In this document: positions 50,603 through 58,529 of the stretch, one piece after another | Layout: the number at the start of each line of letters is the position of its first letter | Position numbering within the stretch: position 1 is the first letter of the stretch | NCBI RefSeq assembly: GCF_005146945.1 | Contig: NZ_SWMS01000033.1 | Coordinates: 1-59,604 of the forward strand | Source of the DNA: Prauserella endophytica | GTDB lineage: Bacteria; Actinomycetota; Actinomycetes; Mycobacteriales; Pseudonocardiaceae | DNA length: 59,604 nt | Direction: 5' to 3' | The notes under the pieces: model-generated | What the model was told of the DNA's origin: nothing | Databases searched by the model: none | Seen by the model: the letters and a program-made list of their open reading frames with translations, nothing else | Position numbers and translations under genes: made by a program

Positions 50603-52567
50603 TCACGCGGAATCGAGGTCGACCTGCCCCGCGTCGCCGAACCCGTCACCGTCGAAGTCCGCGTCGGCGCCCAGGGCGGCGGTGTCGGCGGGCCCGAGGT
50701 CGACGTAGGCGTCGGCGAGGCCGCTGTCGGTGGCGTCGGGGTCCGCGTCGGCGAACCGGGCGAGTTCGGCGGGGTCGGTGGTGACCAGGAAGTTCTCCGT
50801 GGGCGAGGCCAGCGACTGAAACGCCACCCGCTGCGTTCCCGAGGACAGCAGGCCCTGACCGCGGTCGGCCGACAAGAGGAACTGCCTCTCGCCGACGGAG
50901 AGGTCGAAAGTCTCGGCGATCTCGTCGATGGCCTGCGGCGCCTGGCGCAACAACACCTGGGTGGCCGCGTTGGACACGATGGCTTTGCCGAGGTCGCTGC
51001 TGAGCACGTCGGCGGTGTCCTGGGTCGCGACTGTGAGGCCACACCAGTGTTTGCGGGCGGCTTTGGCCATGCGGAAGAGGAACTTCGCGCCTTCGGGTTG
51101 CTGCATGAGCAGCCACGCCTCGTCGACCACCACCAGCCGGGGCCGCCGGTAGGCCGGGTTCGACACGCGACGCCAGACCGCGTCGAGCACTAGCAAGGTG
51201 CCGATCGCACGCAACTCGTCGGGCAGGTCCCGCAGGGAGAACACCACGAGATGCCCGTCCGGCGTCGCGCTGGTGGGCCCATCGAAGAGATCGGCGAACG
51301 ACCCGTCAACGAACGGATGCAATCGCGCCGCAAGATCGGCGGCTACCGCGTCACCACCGTCACCGGAAGCAGCGAGGGTGTCCCGCAGATCCCGCAGCAA
51401 CGGCGCCGGGCGCGTCCAGGTCCGGGAGTCGTCGGTGATCCCGGCACGGTGATAGGTGGCGGTGATCGCGGTGTCGAGCACCGCACGCTCGGCGGCGGTC
51501 ACCTCCACGCCGAACAACACCGACAGCACGGTGTGCAGGAACAAGCTGCGCCGCTTGAGCGCGTCCTGTGGTGCGGTGCGGCGTCCGCGTGCGTCGGTGT
51601 GCACGGGCAGGTCGAACGGGTTGAGCCGGACCCCGTTCGCGCCGAGGTGCACGTAGGTGCCGCCGACCTGGGACGCCAGGCGGGCGTACTCGTCCTCGGG
51701 ATCGACCACGAACGCCTGCACCCCGTCGCCGGCCCAGCCGCTCTCGTCGTCGCCGAGGGAACGGTACAGGCTGCGCAGGGTCTCCAACTTGACGAAGTAC
51801 GACTTGCCCGAGCCACTACGGCCGAGGACAACGGAGTTGTAGTTGTCGCAGGCGAACCGATCCCAGTGCACGAGCCCGGACGAGCCGACGTTGTAGCCGT
51901 AGAGGACCCCGGACGGGGCCGAGGTGGTCGGGTCGGTCGGCGGCAGATCCGGCGAGGTGAACGGATACGCCGCGCTGACCGCCGCGGTGTCGAAGGTCCT
52001 CTTCAACCCCAGCGGGTCCAGCCCGAGCGGCAGGGTGGTCACCCATCCCTGCAACGCCCGATACGTCGCGGGTTTGGCATCGAGCAGCAGCGACGCGCAC
52101 AACGACCGCAATGCCGAGACTTCCTCGGCGAGGGACTTCTCGTCGGGGGCGTGCACGGTCAGGTACAGCCCGAATTTGAAGAGTTTCCCGTCGCCGCGGG
52201 CGATGCGCCGCGAGAGGTCGGCGGCGTCGTCAGCGGCGGCGTCGAGGTCTGGGTCGTCGAGCCGGTCATGCCGCGCGTTGTGGCGGCGGGACGATTCGAG
52301 TTTGGCGCGTTGCTTGCGCAGTCCGCTGGCGGCGGTGGCGGGATCGACCGGCTGGACATGGACCGAGACGTCCAAGCGCGCGGGGTAGGTCAGCAGCGGG
52401 GCGAGCCAGCCGGGGTAGACCTCCTGCGGGTACCCCGTGACTCCGAAGCTCGCGACGAACTCGTTGCCGACCTCCAGGTGCCGGGCCGACACCGACAACG
52501 CGTCCGGGGTGAACGCCCCCGCCGACCCGGACCGGGCCGCTGTGGCGTGGTTCCTGGTGCGTGCCAT
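50603..52567 (-). CDS. virB4: VirB4-type T4SS ATPase with EF-hand-like tail
   Basis: A 654-residue protein. The N-terminal VirB4 domain includes LLTYPARLDVSVHVQPVDP, then Walker A GRSGSGKS (249-256), VVDPEDEYARL, Walker B LVVVDEAWLLMQ and ATQDTADVLSSDLGKAIV. The C-terminal tail holds DADFDGDGFGDAGQVDLD, a calcium-loop pattern (D-x-D-x-D-G). It powers pilus and channel assembly in the inner membrane. It starts 6 bp after the PrgI gene's stop, so the two are coupled. Confidence 0.93.
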   Translation of the reverse strand: MARTRNHATAARSGSAGAFTPDALSVSARHLEVGNEFVASFGVTGYPQEVYPGWLAPLLTYPARLDVSVHVQPVDPATAASGLRKQRAKLESSRRHNARHDRLDDPDLDAAADDAADLSRRIARGDGKLFKFGLYLTVHAPDEKSLAEEVSALRSLCASLLLDAKPATYRALQGWVTTLPLGLDPLGLKRTFDTAAVSAAYPFTSPDLPPTDPTTSAPSGVLYGYNVGSSGLVHWDRFACDNYNSVVLGRSGSGKSYFVKLETLRSLYRSLGDDESGWAGDGVQAFVVDPEDEYARLASQVGGTYVHLGANGVRLNPFDLPVHTDARGRRTAPQDALKRRSLFLHTVLSVLFGVEVTAAERAVLDTAITATYHRAGITDDSRTWTRPAPLLRDLRDTLAASGDGGDAVAADLAARLHPFVDGSFADLFDGPTSATPDGHLVVFSLRDLPDELRAIGTLLVLDAVWRRVSNPAYRRPRLVVVDEAWLLMQQPEGAKFLFRMAKAARKHWCGLTVATQDTADVLSSDLGKAIVSNAATQVLLRQAPQAIDEIAETFDLSVGERQFLLSADRGQGLLSSGTQRVAFQSLASPTENFLVTTDPAELARFADADPDATDSGLADAYVDLGPADTAALGADADFDGDGFGDAGQVDLDSA

Positions 52568-52573
52568 CAGGGT

Positions 52574-53890
52574 CTACCTGCTTTCGATCTCGTCGTCGTA
52601 GTCCCAGTCCTCGTCCTCGGCCAGCCACGGCCCCACCGCCGGCGAGAGGCCGGAGCGTGACGGCCCGGGACGTGTGGGCTCGGGTTCAGCAGCTGCCGAG
52701 CGGGAGGCGCGCGCCGCCGGAGTGCGGCGCGCGGATTGCGGTGCGGCGGCGGGCGTGCGCGCCGGGCGGACCGGACGCGATGCGGTCGCGAAGTCGGGTT
52801 CGTCGGCGCCGTAGAGGTCGGTGAAGGTGGTGGTGGCGGTGACGACCTCGTCGGCCCCGGCCAGATCGGCGGACGGCGGCAGGAACGTGTCGGGGTTGCA
52901 CGCCGCCGCCAGCACGCCGGTCGCGGCGGCGGCATCGAGCGGGGTGGCCACGATCCCGGCGGGCGTCAGCAGTTCGATGGCCTCACCGAGGCGGCGCACC
53001 AGCCGCTGCTCGGCCGCCTGCCGCACCCCGTCGTCCACCGTCTTCTCGCCGTCGCGGCGGCGGCGCCACGGCAGCACGCTTGACGCTGCGGCGGGGGCCG
53101 GGCCGGTGCGCAACGGTTCGCGCAACACGAGCAGCACCTGGCGGCGCAGCAGATCCGCGTGCGCAGTGAGCTCGGCGAGATAGTCCGCGTGGTCTCGCGC
53201 CGCGGCCTCCAGCGCCGGGTGGGGGAGCCCGCCGGCACGGGCCCGCAGTTCGGCGATCTGCGGTGCGAGGTCGAGGCGTTCGGCGCGCACGAGGATCTGC
53301 ACCGGCGCGGTCAAGCTGTGCAGGTAGCGCGCGAAGGACGCGACGAGTGCTTCCTGTTCCCCGGGCGTGCGCAGGGAGAAGTTCACCGTCGAGCAGACGG
53401 CGATGACCGCGAGCCCGTCGGTGCCGAGGTCGACGACCCCGGCCTGCGCGCCGGTGTCAGCCACACCGCTGGCGGGCAGTTCCAGGGGGGCCGGGGACAC
53501 CGGCTCGGCTCCAGCTGCTGGTTGCCGTCCCCGGCGACCTCGCGTGCGGGTGTCGGGTTGCTGGGCGGTCAGCCAGGCAGGGGCCGCGCGCACGCCTTCG
53601 GGCGCGGCGACCCGGTGTCGCGGGGCCAGGTGCTGGCGCACGGCGGCGAGGGCGAGCTTGTCCAGCGGGAGCCCGTCACGCTGCCCGAGGGCCAGCACAG
53701 TGACCGTGATCCCGACCGGCACAGCGACAATCAGGAACACCGGCAGCGGCACCACGGTGCGGGTGAGCGAGTACAGGCCGTAGAGCAGGAGCCCGGCGAC
53801 GCCGAGGATCGCGAGCTGCCGGGCCGTCAGCGGCCCCAGCACGCGGTCCGGGCGGTCGACGTCGGCGGGTACACGCACGGGAGAAGTCAT
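52574..53890 (-). CDS. PrgI/VirB3-like T4SS protein
   Basis: A 438-residue protein. The first 85 residues are the PrgI family: VRVPADVDRPDRVLGPLTAR, two transmembrane segments at about 25-43 and 47-66, then GLPLDKLALAAVRQHLAPRH. The next 280 residues resemble the N-terminal part of a VirB4 protein (VNFSLRTPGEQEALVASFAR, LLRRQVLLVLREPLR), as in SCO6880-like fusions. The tail is acidic. PrgI proteins correspond to VirB3 and anchor VirB4 in the membrane. Confidence 0.88.
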   Translation of the reverse strand: MTSPVRVPADVDRPDRVLGPLTARQLAILGVAGLLLYGLYSLTRTVVPLPVFLIVAVPVGITVTVLALGQRDGLPLDKLALAAVRQHLAPRHRVAAPEGVRAAPAWLTAQQPDTRTRGRRGRQPAAGAEPVSPAPLELPASGVADTGAQAGVVDLGTDGLAVIAVCSTVNFSLRTPGEQEALVASFARYLHSLTAPVQILVRAERLDLAPQIAELRARAGGLPHPALEAAARDHADYLAELTAHADLLRRQVLLVLREPLRTGPAPAAASSVLPWRRRRDGEKTVDDGVRQAAEQRLVRRLGEAIELLTPAGIVATPLDAAAATGVLAAACNPDTFLPPSADLAGADEVVTATTTFTDLYGADEPDFATASRPVRPARTPAAAPQSARRTPAARASRSAAAEPEPTRPGPSRSGLSPAVGPWLAEDEDWDYDDEIESR

Positions 53891-53902
53891 GGCGATGCGA
53901 CC

Positions 53903-56359
53903 TCATTTCTTCTTCGGGCCCCGGCGACCGGGCAGGTCCAAGGGCAGGGGCAGTTGCGTTCCGGCTCGCCGCTTCGGCGACGGCGCCGAGGCGCGCACGC
54001 CGCTGGCCGGTGGCGGCGGCTGGGGTTTGGGCTGGCGTCGGACGCCGAGCGGCAGCGGGTACTGGCCCGAGGCGAGTGGCCGGTTGCCGGTGTAGGCGTC
54101 CCGGGTCGGGCGGCGCGGGGCGCGGGCCGTGCGGTTGATCTGGCCGGACGGGGTGATCAGCCCGGGGCCGGTCTGCCGTGGTGGGCTGGCCGGTGCGGGG
54201 TTGGCGAGGTCGTCGGCCAGCGTCCGCCGAGGCGTGCGCGGTGGCGTGGGACGCAGATGGAGGGGCAGCATCCCGGCGCCTGGTGCGACCAGCGCGCGGG
54301 GCAGGTGCGCGGGCGGACGGGCGTTGCGGTTGATACGCCCATCCGAGGTGAGCAGGCCGGGCTGCGGGACCGGCGGCGGCATCCCGGTACGTCGCTCGGC
54401 GAGGTCGTCGGCCAGTGACCGGCGCCCGACCCGATCCGGCTCGCGCCGCGTGGTGATCGGCAACCCGAGCTGATCGCGCGGCAGCGCGCCGGGCAGATCG
54501 TCCGGCGGCAGCGCTCGCGGGTTCGCCGACACGGTCTGCTCGTCCCCGGACCCGCTGGTGGTGAACAGCGACATCTGCCCGGGCCCAGGCCGGCGATCCG
54601 TGCTAGCTCCGGTACCCGGCAGCTCGCCGAGCCGCGGTGACCGGCGCGGCGCGGGCCGGGTCCGGCGTACCCGCAACGGCAGCATGAACTGGCCCGAGCG
54701 CGTGGACGGCGGATCCGCCGGAGCACCACCGCCGCCACCCCGCACACGGGGGCCTCCGCCCCCCTTGCCGCCTTTCCCGCCGAACAGGGAACTGGCGCCG
54801 CCGAGCAGGCCCATGGTCTTGTAGGCGATCGCGCCGCGCACCAGCGAGCCGAGCATCGAGCGGCGTCCGCTGCTCATCGGGCGCAGGCACCAGAACGGGA
54901 TCTTGATCAGGACCCACATCAGGGCGAGGCACAGCAGCAGGTTGATCAGCCCGTTGAGGTTCGGGCCGAACACGGTGAACCCGCCGGGGGCGAAGAAGAT
55001 CCGCAGCGCCGCGACCATGGCCAGTGACTGGCCGATCTGGATGGCCAGCACCCCGCCGAAGGCTTTCCACCACGCCTGGGCGATGCCCTCGGTGTGGGGC
55101 AGGGCATGCCACATCAGCGCGATCGGGGCGGCGGCAATCAACAGGATCGTCACCATCACTCGCACGATGAAGGTGACCAGCAGGATGATGATCATCACCG
55201 CGAGGGCGAAACCGATGAAGATCAGCCACAGCCCGCCACCGTTGAGGGCACCCAGGACCATGTCGGTCAGCGCCTTGCCCGCGGCTTCCGGGCTGACCCC
55301 GGAGCTCATCACTGCTTGGGCGAGCGCGTTGGCGATCTGGATCGCCTTCGTCGCGAGGAACAGCGACAGCGTTCCGGCGAGAAACCCGATGACGACTCGC
55401 GGCCCGATCTCCTTGATGGTGTACCGGGTCTGCAGGGTCTCGTAGCCCATGAGGATCATCCCGGCGACCAGGACGATGATCACGTAGACCGCGAGCAGGA
55501 TGTGCCACGACTCGGTCCACAGCTGCCCGACACTCGGCAGCGCGCTTGGCTCCGGCGTGGTGAGCAACGTTTTGCCCAGCAACTCCAGCAGCGGGTTCAG
55601 CGCGTCGGTGACCACGCCGCGGAAGAAGCTGTCGATGCCTTCGGTGACGCAGGCGATCGGGTCGGTGATGCCGCACTCGTCGGCCTTGTCCCCGTTCCCC
55701 GCGCCGGGCGCCGGGGTCTGGCCCGGCGTGTTCGGGTCGATCGGGGTCGGCTGCGGAATGCAGTTCGGCCCTTCACACGTCGGGGGGGCCGAGGTGGTCG
55801 GCGGCGGGGTGCCGCCGAGCCCTCCGCACTCGGGCATCAAGGCACCCGGGAAGCACGACACCGGCGGCTGCGATGGCGGCGGAACCAGCGGAGTGCTCGG
55901 CAGCCCCGAGGGCTTCGGCGCCTGGGTGCCGGTGGGGAACATGCACGAGGGATCGGCCGAGCCCGGACCGCAGCTCGGCTGCGGAACCGGGGGCAGGGGC
56001 AGTACCGGCGGTTGCGCGGGCGCCAGCGGTGCTGCCGCTGCCACGGGCGTGGGTGCGGACCCGGGTGCAGCCGATGCGGTCAGCGCGATTCCGGCGAGGG
56101 CCGCCAGCAGCGGCACCAGCACCACGAGAACGCGGGCCCACCGGCGCTGGGGCATCCACCGTGCCCAACCGCCGTATCGACGACGACGCCTCGCGGGGCC
56201 CGTCGGTGGACCGACCATGAGCCGCTCGTTGCGGCCAGTCCCGGTGCTCGCGCTCGCATTGTCACAGCCCGAATCGGTGGCCCGGGCAGGACGCACGATC
56301 GGCGTCGTCGTGTGGCGCCGGGCTGGGCGGGCGGAGGGGGTGTGGCGCTGTGCGGTCAT
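53903..56359 (-). CDS. VirB6/TrbL-like T4SS membrane protein
   Basis: An 818-residue protein. A short signal-like segment near residues 75-95 (VLVVLVPLLAALAGIALTAS) is followed by a Pro/Cys-rich external part. About six to seven transmembrane helices lie in residues 260-500 (WHILLAVYVIIVLVAGMILM, VVIGFLAGTLSLFLATKAIQ, IFIGFALAVMIIILLVTFIV). A 300-residue basic Pro-rich tail follows, with repeated blocks (RRSLADDLA.../RRTLADDLA..., SDGRINRNAR/SGQINRTAR, short LPL words). VirB6 is the core of the inner-membrane channel. Confidence 0.88.
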   Translation of the reverse strand: MTAQRHTPSARPARRHTTTPIVRPARATDSGCDNASASTGTGRNERLMVGPPTGPARRRRRYGGWARWMPQRRWARVLVVLVPLLAALAGIALTASAAPGSAPTPVAAAAPLAPAQPPVLPLPPVPQPSCGPGSADPSCMFPTGTQAPKPSGLPSTPLVPPPSQPPVSCFPGALMPECGGLGGTPPPTTSAPPTCEGPNCIPQPTPIDPNTPGQTPAPGAGNGDKADECGITDPIACVTEGIDSFFRGVVTDALNPLLELLGKTLLTTPEPSALPSVGQLWTESWHILLAVYVIIVLVAGMILMGYETLQTRYTIKEIGPRVVIGFLAGTLSLFLATKAIQIANALAQAVMSSGVSPEAAGKALTDMVLGALNGGGLWLIFIGFALAVMIIILLVTFIVRVMVTILLIAAAPIALMWHALPHTEGIAQAWWKAFGGVLAIQIGQSLAMVAALRIFFAPGGFTVFGPNLNGLINLLLCLALMWVLIKIPFWCLRPMSSGRRSMLGSLVRGAIAYKTMGLLGGASSLFGGKGGKGGGGPRVRGGGGGAPADPPSTRSGQFMLPLRVRRTRPAPRRSPRLGELPGTGASTDRRPGPGQMSLFTTSGSGDEQTVSANPRALPPDDLPGALPRDQLGLPITTRREPDRVGRRSLADDLAERRTGMPPPVPQPGLLTSDGRINRNARPPAHLPRALVAPGAGMLPLHLRPTPPRTPRRTLADDLANPAPASPPRQTGPGLITPSGQINRTARAPRRPTRDAYTGNRPLASGQYPLPLGVRRQPKPQPPPPASGVRASAPSPKRRAGTQLPLPLDLPGRRGPKKK

Positions 56360-56362
56360 GGC

Positions 56363-56917
56363 TCACACCCCGCCCACGATGCCCTTGAGGATTTCGACTA
56401 CGAGCGGGGCGAGCGCGGCGAGACCGAAGCCGATGCATCCGGCTTTGAAGGCGCCTTTGGCCTTCTCGATTTCGCCGGGGTCACCGGAGGCCAGCAGGTA
56501 GCGCAGCCCGGCGATGCTGAACAGCACGATGGCGATCCCGGCGAGGATCCCCATGATCCAGTTGCGGATGTTGTTGAGGACCTGGTCGACGGTCTGGGCG
56601 AGCGCGACGACCTGGACGGTTTCCGCTCGCGCGGCCGAGGACGTCAGCAACACCCCGGCAGCGACCAGCCACCCGATGAGCAGGACGACCCGGCGGCGGT
56701 GCGCACCTCGCCGTGGCCGCGCTGGCGCGGGCACGGGGGTCGTGTCGGCCGAGCCCGCGCAGCGGCTCACGCCGTGGTGTGCGGCTGTGGTCGCGGACCG
56801 GGGACGCGTCGGACGCGGGCTCGGCGCGGGAGCCGGGGGTCCGGGACGGCGCGACGCGGCGCGGCGCTGGGATGTCGGCTGTGGACGGTGACGATGGCGA
56901 AGTGGTGTCAGTCGCAT
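56363..56917 (-). CDS. VirB2-like T4SS pilin
   Basis: A 184-residue protein with GGAGG before the ATG at 56917. After a 75-residue basic N-terminus and a signal-like helix (RRVVLLIGWLVAAGVLLTSS, cleavage probably after RAET-like ARA), the mature part has two hydrophobic helices (WIMGILAGIAIVLFSIAGLR; GFGLAALAPLVVEILKGI) around a short charged loop (SGDPGEIEKAKGAFKAG). This is the TrbC/VirB2 arrangement. It overlaps the upstream sigma-like gene by 10 bp. Confidence 0.8.
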   Translation of the reverse strand: MRLTPLRHRHRPQPTSQRRAASRRPGPPAPAPSPRPTRPRSATTAAHHGVSRCAGSADTTPVPAPARPRRGAHRRRVVLLIGWLVAAGVLLTSSAARAETVQVVALAQTVDQVLNNIRNWIMGILAGIAIVLFSIAGLRYLLASGDPGEIEKAKGAFKAGCIGFGLAALAPLVVEILKGIVGGV

Positions 56918-57978
56918 GAGCGGGCCTCCTGAGTGAGCGCCGAGCGGCGGGCGGGGCCGGGCGAAGGGCGGCGGCGCGGGCGTGCGGGCAGTCGGGTCCC
57001 GCGTGCGCTAACTCCGGATTTCGGGCCGTTTGGAGACACCGGGCGCACGAATTTCTTCGCCAGTTCCGGACTCACCCGCGTCACGCTGCGTAGCCGCAGC
57101 CGGTGGGTTCGGGAGAGCCGCACGGCCGGGTGCCGAGCCCCGCTGGTGTGCCCGCGACCGCCGGTGCCGGAGGCCGGTGCGGAGGCGTCGTCGGCGGAGT
57201 CGTCGACTGGTTCGGTGAGGTAGCGAGCCAGGCGCTGCTCGGCGCGATGGCGGACTTTCTGCGTCGTCTTGTACGGCTCGCCGCGGGCGTGCGCGGCCTC
57301 GGTCAGCGACAGTTCCCCGAAGCGGGTGGCCGAGATCAGCGCGGCTTCATCGGTGGTGATGACACCCGCGCGGACGGCGGTCACGAGCACGAGGTCGGGG
57401 TGTCCGCCAGGCCGGTGTGGTGGCGTGGAGCGGAAGCCGATGTCCTCGATCGGCGGCGCGGCGTCGAGGGCTTCGCGCAGCGCGGTGTAGCCGGCGCGGT
57501 AGGCCGCCCACCGCAGCCGCACGAGGATCGCGGGGCGGTCCAGATCGACCTCGGCGAGCCCGTCGAGGAACCCGGTCAGGACGGCGGCGTGGATGTCGTG
57601 CTTGTCGCCGCGGAACCGGTTGGTCAGCTGCGCGGCGACCGGCAGCAGCACCGGCATCGCCAAGCCGACGCACGCCATCGTCCAGGTGCCGCCCTGCGCG
57701 CGTGCCCGGGTGATCAGATAGGTCCACGCCGCGTCGCGGGTGGCCTGGGTGCAGCCCTCGGTCAGCAGCAGTGCCCCGAGCTCGTCCAACGGCACCGGGC
57801 GGGAGGGAAGCCCGAGGATCGAGGCGCCGTCCACGCACACGGGATGCGGGCCGGTCACCAGCCATCCGAAGGTCGCGATGGCGGCGTCGAATACCCCGTC
57901 GTCCCGTGCGTATTCATCGTTGCGACGGAGGGAGAAAACACCCGACTCGGGATCGGTTTCCGGTAGCGACAAATCCAT
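56908..57978 (-). CDS. sigma-factor-like/HTH protein at the head of the T4SS operon
   Basis: A 356-residue protein from the ATG at 57978 with AGGAG eight bases upstream. A central region resembles sigma-70 region 4 (ISATRFGELSLTEAAHARGE, TTQKVRHRAEQRLARYLTEP). The N-terminal 200 residues are helical with no clear region 2. The C-terminus is basic and disordered and contains VSPNGPKSGVS, whose DNA is repeated at 58438-58471. It is first in the minus-strand operon and lies 58 bp from the iteron array, so it is a candidate regulator that binds the array. Confidence 0.72.
   Translation of the reverse strand: MDLSLPETDPESGVFSLRRNDEYARDDGVFDAAIATFGWLVTGPHPVCVDGASILGLPSRPVPLDELGALLLTEGCTQATRDAAWTYLITRARAQGGTWTMACVGLAMPVLLPVAAQLTNRFRGDKHDIHAAVLTGFLDGLAEVDLDRPAILVRLRWAAYRAGYTALREALDAAPPIEDIGFRSTPPHRPGGHPDLVLVTAVRAGVITTDEAALISATRFGELSLTEAAHARGEPYKTTQKVRHRAEQRLARYLTEPVDDSADDASAPASGTGGRGHTSGARHPAVRLSRTHRLRLRSVTRVSPELAKKFVRPVSPNGPKSGVSARGTRLPARPRRRPSPGPARRSALTQEARSCD
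57007..57040 (-). repeat. 34-bp element, copy A (within the sigma-like gene)
   Basis: On the minus strand: GGTGTCTCCAAACGGCC, five bases, TCCGGAGTTAGC. The same 17 + 12 bases with the same 5-bp gap occur at 58438-58471 on the plus strand, 1.4 kb away. The copy here encodes VSPNGPKSGVS. Confidence 0.65.
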
Positions 57979-58035
57979 GGCGGCAACTCCTGATAAGAGC
58001 GGAATCAGTGCGGCCACCAGAGAGCCAGTCGAGGC

Positions 58036-58122
58036 GCCTCAAAACCGCCTCAAAAGCGCCTCCAAACCGCTTCAAAACCGCTTCAAAACCGCCTCAAAAG
58101 CGCCTCAAAGGGCGCCTCAAGC
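58036..58122 (+). repeat. eight-unit iteron array, 11-bp period
   Basis: GC(C/T)TC(A/C)AAA starts at 58036, 58047, 58058, 58069, 58080, 58091, 58102 and 58114: six steps of exactly 11 bp and one of 12. The consensus unit is GCCTCAAAACC. Further single copies occur inverted at 58181-58193 and direct at 58251-58260. Being 11 bp it is not a coding repeat. It lies 58 bp upstream of the sigma-like gene and is helically phased, as for replication iterons or a multi-site operator. Confidence 0.8.
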
Positions 58123-58437
58123 GCAGCGGCGGGCACGTCGCGCGCGGTGGGCCACCATGCCCCCGTGGGCATGTTCGTAGCGCTTGAGGCGCCCCCTATC
58201 GACGCTCTGAGCTGCTACGACACGCGCCAGGCGCGGCGTCACCGAACGTGGCGCCTCAAGGACCTTCCGTTATCGCCGGGGCGCGGGGGCGCACGCGCCA
58301 CGTCGCCGCGAGAAATTTCCCGCCATCCCGACTGAAGCTCCGCCAAAAGCGAGTGCGGGCATTGCCGAGGTAGCGGATGTGTGTTTAGGGGTTCGCCATC
58401 CTGAATCTCGGAAGTTTTTGAAATTTTTCCGCGAGCG

Positions 58438-58471
58438 GGTGTCTCCAAACGGCCTTTTTTCCGGAGTTAGC
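58438..58471 (+). repeat. 34-bp element, copy B (intergenic)
   Basis: GGTGTCTCCAAACGGCC, five bases (T tract), TCCGGAGTTAGC, matching copy A at 57007-57040 in inverted orientation. The frame used by copy A would read FFRERVSPNGLFSGVSR then stop here, so the copy may be the degraded 3' end of a duplicated gene. Confidence 0.6.
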
Positions 58472-58529
58472 CGGTGACCGCATCCACCGCCGGGCACACC
58501 GGCGGCACTCGCTTTCCTGGAGGCTTCTC

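Larger units (their letters stand above)
57979..58529. other. 551-bp origin-like intergenic region
   Basis: Between divergent genes. It holds the iteron array (58036-58122), additional iteron-like words to 58260, an AT-rich stretch at about 58398-58460 (notably GTTTTTGAAATTTTTCC) and the second copy of the 34-bp element (58438-58471). No supported gene: short frames are Arg-rich. Iterons next to an AT-rich segment is the usual plan of an iteron origin; a regulated divergent promoter is the other explanation. Confidence 0.5.

Noticed and set aside
58036-58122. CRISPR-like repeat array
   Set aside because: The 11-bp units abut without spacers and there are no cas genes; iterons explain it better.
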